From contig JABFRW010000120.1 in assembly GCA_013140805.1 (NCBI GenBank), positions 1 to 32,141 on the forward strand: DNA of 32,141 bases. Direction: 5' to 3'. The first letter of the stretch is position 1, and each line of letters opens with the position of its first letter. A program made the translations under genes and the position numbers. Origin of the DNA: Candidatus Eisenbacteria bacterium (GTDB taxonomy: Bacteria > Eisenbacteria > RBG-16-71-46). This document shows, piece after piece, positions 29,813 through 32,141 of this stretch. The notes beneath the pieces were generated by a model, which worked only from the letters and a program-made list of their open reading frames with translations, ran no database searches and had not been told where the DNA came from.

Positions 29813-30202
29813 ATGAAGCAATATCATCCAATTCTTGTCATACCACTCAGGCAAATCGCAATTGACTCCGAGAGCCCGCACAAGTCCCTAGGAACAGAGG
29901 ATGAGGAGCGCCGCCTGCGGGACTCCGTTGAGAGATTCGGCGTCATGAGCCCCCTGCTCGTCAGCAAGCATGGCCCGCGCCGCTACCTCATCATCGACGG
30001 GTACAGGCGCTTCGTTGTCGCTCGAGACCTCGGAATCAAGAAGTTGGCGTGCGTCATTCACCCGCCGATGGAAAGTGGTGATCGAGAGGCACTCAGACTC
30101 TCCCTGTACATGACGTTCAAGCCGCTAACGCAAGCGGAGCGCCTGCGCCAGTTGCGGCGGCTGCGGAATCTCGGAATCACGTCACCGGGAACTCAGTCCT
30201 GA
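29813..30202 (+). CDS. ParB-like N-terminal domain protein, 129 aa
   Basis: The protein starts MKQYHPILVIPLRQIAIDSE. A ParB/Sulfiredoxin-like fold is visible: EERRLRDSVERFGVMSPLLV, then RRYLIIDGYRRFVVARDLG, where the IIDGYRR segment corresponds to the G-x-R-R nucleotide-binding box of ParB (here G-Y-R-R), followed by KLACVIHPP. A short helical tail (LTQAERLRQLRRLRNLGITS) is the only trace of the usual helix-turn-helix. It is much shorter than chromosomal ParB (about 300 aa), so it is probably an accessory ParB-domain protein of the element, perhaps a regulator, rather than a segregation protein; no ParA is nearby. Its start region is AT-rich compared with neighbours, a sign of foreign origin. 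Confidence 0.75.
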   Translation: MKQYHPILVIPLRQIAIDSESPHKSLGTEDEERRLRDSVERFGVMSPLLVSKHGPRRYLIIDGYRRFVVARDLGIKKLACVIHPPMESGDREALRLSLYMTFKPLTQAERLRQLRRLRNLGITSPGTQS

Positions 30203-30206
30203 GTTG

Positions 30207-30386
30207 ATGGCAGGTCGCGAGCAATCGGATGCCACCTACGCTCTAGGCCCGAACGTCGCAATGGCCCTAGCGTCGACCGCAAGCGGAGCACCACAACCCA
30301 TTCCTCCACGAGACTGGTGTGCTCTTCTCGGCAGCGCACTCGAAGCATTGCGGAGCTTCGACGGGCGTCCTATTCTCCTCGCATGA
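30207..30386 (+). CDS. Doubtful short ORF, 59 aa
   Basis: The ATG lies four bases after the ParB-like stop, and the TGA overlaps the next ATG as ATGA, a tidy coupling pattern. The sequence (MAGREQSDATYALGPNVAMA onward) has no recognisable motif and no clear ribosome-binding site, so it may be chance. Confidence 0.25.
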   Translation: MAGREQSDATYALGPNVAMALASTASGAPQPIPPRDWCALLGSALEALRSFDGRPILLA

Positions 30387-30985
30387 TTGCCGCCACGCGC
30401 CCCCATGTCCTAGCCGCGATCGCCTTGATGGTGATCGTCGCGATCACGTCGCTCTATGCACAGAGCGCGGCGGATCGGCGGGTGCCGAGCATTGGATCGA
30501 CCTCATCACCATCGCTTGGATTGCTCGCGGAGCGGGCGCGGGCAATCGCAAAAGGTAGGATCCTCAGCGTGAGCGACATCAACGAGGAGATAGGCGGAAA
30601 GACTTATCCATTCACCGTCGCGACAATTGCCGTTGAGGCCTCAATCAAGGGAAGTTTGCCTTCCACAATCGAAGTTCGTGATCTCGGTAGTCAGGCCGCG
30701 ACCAAGTCCGGGCTTACTTTCTCGGACGCAGTCACCTTCGTTCCGAACAGCGAAGTGATCGTATTTCTTGAGGAGCTGGGGCCAGCGCATCACCGCTATC
30801 TGTCTCCGCTGGCGCTACGGCGAGGCATGTTCACCGTTGTAAGCGACGCGGCCGGCAGCGGATTTCCACTTGATGGCGATGAGCTCGCGACCTGGCAGTT
30901 CAATGGCGTCATTCCAGAGACCGCGCGAGTACGTGGAACAACCGCCAGCTTCTGGTCAGCGATTCAAACTCTCCAAGGCAAGTAG
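30383..30985 (+). CDS. Exported hypothetical protein, 200 aa
   Basis: The start MIAATRPHVLAAIALMVIVA gives a signal peptide with likely cleavage near YAQSA; the frame extends further upstream into low-quality sequence. The mature protein is beta-rich: ARAIAKGRILSVSDINEEIG, then YPFTVATIAVEASIKGSLPS and SEVIVFLEELGPAHHRYLSP. The pattern 'xxAKGxVxxVxS.....V.T.V.V.V....KG......V...G' is seen in many small secreted proteins of unknown role that sit next to matrixin-type proteases. That fits here: the matrixin gene starts 12 bases after its stop. It may be an accessory or inhibitor of the protease; this is inference. Confidence 0.65.
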   Translation: MIAATRPHVLAAIALMVIVAITSLYAQSAADRRVPSIGSTSSPSLGLLAERARAIAKGRILSVSDINEEIGGKTYPFTVATIAVEASIKGSLPSTIEVRDLGSQAATKSGLTFSDAVTFVPNSEVIVFLEELGPAHHRYLSPLALRRGMFTVVSDAAGSGFPLDGDELATWQFNGVIPETARVRGTTASFWSAIQTLQGK

Positions 30986-30996
30986 GAGACTCGAAG

Positions 30997-32034
30997 TTGC
31001 GAGTGCGCCTTTGGTTCTGTCTCGTCGCGCTTCTGGTGATTCTCTTGCCGGCGCGTTCCCACGCATTCAGATATTTCACTCCGCCGGTTGGCTGGGCACC
31101 CGACCACGGTCCTGTAACCTACAAGGTCAACCCTGCCTCATACCCGGGTGTCGGATGGGATCCGACCTTGAATCTGGTGCATAGCGCTTTTCGGGCCTGG
31201 GAATCGGCCATGTGGGGACGCGTCCGCCTCACCTATGGCGGCTCAACTACCGCCTCCGGCTTCGATCAGGACAACCAGAGCACCGTGTCCTTCAATGACG
31301 CCGATAACATCCTCGGATGCTTGACGTATGCGCGCACCCAGTATCGCCACAGCACGTCTGCGACGTTTCAGGTTGAGAGCGAGACGTTCTACAAGCTCAT
31401 TGAAGCCGACCTGATGTTTAACAACGACGAATTCGTGTGTTTCGACTGGGATAGTCCCGAGGCGGTTGATGGGCCGGCGTGTCCCGCCACACGGAACATG
31501 GACCTTCAAACGGTCGCGATGCATGAGGTCGGGCACTTCATCGGACTCGGGCACTCCAGTGATGCGAGCGCGACCATGTATGGATCTGCCGAGACGTGCG
31601 ACCGGTCGCAGTCGACGCTCGATTCCGATGACATCGCCGGTGGTAGGACGATCTACGCCCCACCTGGGAATGCAGCGCTTCGAAAGAGCTACACCGTCAC
31701 GACCAACGGCGCGGACGATGCCAGACAGTTCTCCGATGGCGATCTTACTGATGGCAGTCTGGTGTACACCGGCTCGGCTTCCGACGCATGCGCCGGCTGG
31801 CAGAACAACACGTATTCGCAACTCATGGAGATCAGAATCCGAATTGACCTGGGCGAGCTCTGCCGCGTCACTAAAATTCGCTACAACATGGGAAACGTGC
31901 AACGTGCCGAGTCTTGGAACGCTGATCTCATGATCTCACCGTTTGGGCAGAGCCCTACGGCGCACGGAACGCCCAATCAAGGTGCCTGGACGGAGCAAAC
32001 TGGTAGCCTCGTCACTAGCCCGGTGTATTCGTGA
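30997..32034 (+). CDS. Secreted matrixin-type metalloprotease (M10), possibly truncated
   Basis: The TTG at 30997 follows AGGAGA and starts a signal peptide (RVRLWFCLVALLVILLPARS, mature from about FRYFTPP). The catalytic motif HEVGHFIGLGH (His176, Glu177, His180, His186) and a Met-turn ATMYG (Met194) define a matrixin-like zinc protease; DDIAGGRTIYAPPG is the usual end of the catalytic domain. A C-terminal beta-domain follows (about 232-345), resembling a discoidin-like carbohydrate-binding fold (FSDGDLTDGSLVYTGSASDA and ELCRVTKIRYNMGN), but it stops at SPVYS, where such domains usually continue with more strands. A long hairpin and another start codon follow at once, so the 3' end may have been replaced by an insertion. 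It probably degrades extracellular protein. Confidence 0.85.
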   Translation: MRVRLWFCLVALLVILLPARSHAFRYFTPPVGWAPDHGPVTYKVNPASYPGVGWDPTLNLVHSAFRAWESAMWGRVRLTYGGSTTASGFDQDNQSTVSFNDADNILGCLTYARTQYRHSTSATFQVESETFYKLIEADLMFNNDEFVCFDWDSPEAVDGPACPATRNMDLQTVAMHEVGHFIGLGHSSDASATMYGSAETCDRSQSTLDSDDIAGGRTIYAPPGNAALRKSYTVTTNGADDARQFSDGDLTDGSLVYTGSASDACAGWQNNTYSQLMEIRIRIDLGELCRVTKIRYNMGNVQRAESWNADLMISPFGQSPTAHGTPNQGAWTEQTGSLVTSPVYS

Positions 32035-32049
32035 AGGGTAGGAAAGACA

Positions 32050-32110
32050 AAGACCTCCATGTGGTAGAAAGCACTTGTTCAGGGAGCTTTCTGCCGACAA
32101 CGGAGGTCTT
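32050..32110. repeat. Long interrupted hairpin at the window edge
   Basis: AAGACCTCC (32050-32058) pairs with GGAGGTCTT (32102-32110), and inside it AGAAAGC (32066-32072) pairs with GCTTTCT (32086-32092). The outer right arm contains GGAGG, the ribosome-binding site of the gene starting at 32114, so folding would hide it. This is either an IS leader that keeps transposase translation low or a regulatory leader. Confidence 0.5.
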
Positions 32111-32113
32111 CGC

Positions 32114-32141
32114 GTGCGCGACTCTATCACGACACCGTGCG
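32114..32141 (+). CDS. Start of a gene running out of the window
   Basis: GGAGG, seven bases, then GTG opens a frame (VRDSITTPC) cut by the end of the window. By position behind a hairpin it could be a transposase, but nine residues cannot show this. Confidence 0.35.

Overview
The window is a high-GC bacterial chromosome segment, probably a metagenome-assembled genome. Envelope features point to a Gram-negative, two-membrane cell: a lipoprotein peptidyl-prolyl isomerase, a YjbH-type outer-membrane protein, an exported HtrA-like protease and secreted metalloproteases. Gene content and the C-terminal style of one exported protein (ending W-G-x-x-K-x-x-Y-R) remind me of FCB-group or Eisenbacteria-like lineages. 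That is an impression only; no ribosomal or marker gene is present to settle it.

Bases 1-14,100 look like chromosomal backbone. They hold the end of a Gfo/Idh/MocA oxidoreductase, hypothetical proteins, a 32-residue basic protein, a DUF6982-like protein, a Cys-rich exported protein, YjbH, an FKBP-PPK2 overlapping pair, a reductase/polyferredoxin membrane fusion, a winged-helix-like protein, a YHS-like gene broken by an in-frame TGA, an M20 peptidase, an HtrA-like protease, an IS481-type transposase remnant, a DUF1428 protein and a frameshifted exported protein.

At 14,159-14,215 lies the 3' half of a tRNA-Leu(CAA) gene on the minus strand, cut in the 5' side of the anticodon stem. This is the classic scar of an integrated element, and everything to its right looks accessory: less GC-rich, many orphan proteins, frequent strand switches. 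Bases 14.2-17.5 kb carry small genes, a sigma-70-family factor and hairpins. Bases 17.7-24.9 kb hold three candidate modules: (i) two translationally coupled, apparently paralogous nuclease-like proteins; (ii) a minus-strand pair of an ExK-nuclease-like protein and a two-helix membrane protein; (iii) a HEPN-like RxxxxH protein followed by a UvrD-type helicase. Bases 25.4-29.8 kb form a compact unit: a noncoding block rich in inverted repeats, a three-gene operon with a Schlafen/AlbA_2 protein, then a large serine recombinase and its small partner. A 12-bp direct repeat flanks this unit. I read the 17.7-27.8 kb stretch as a probable defence or genome-conflict island; this is inference from domains and context.

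Bases 29.8-32.1 kb hold a short ParB-like protein with an apparently leaderless start, then an exported protein and a matrixin metalloprotease in tandem. The matrixin frame ends just before a long hairpin and the first codons of another gene, which may be the edge of an insertion sequence.
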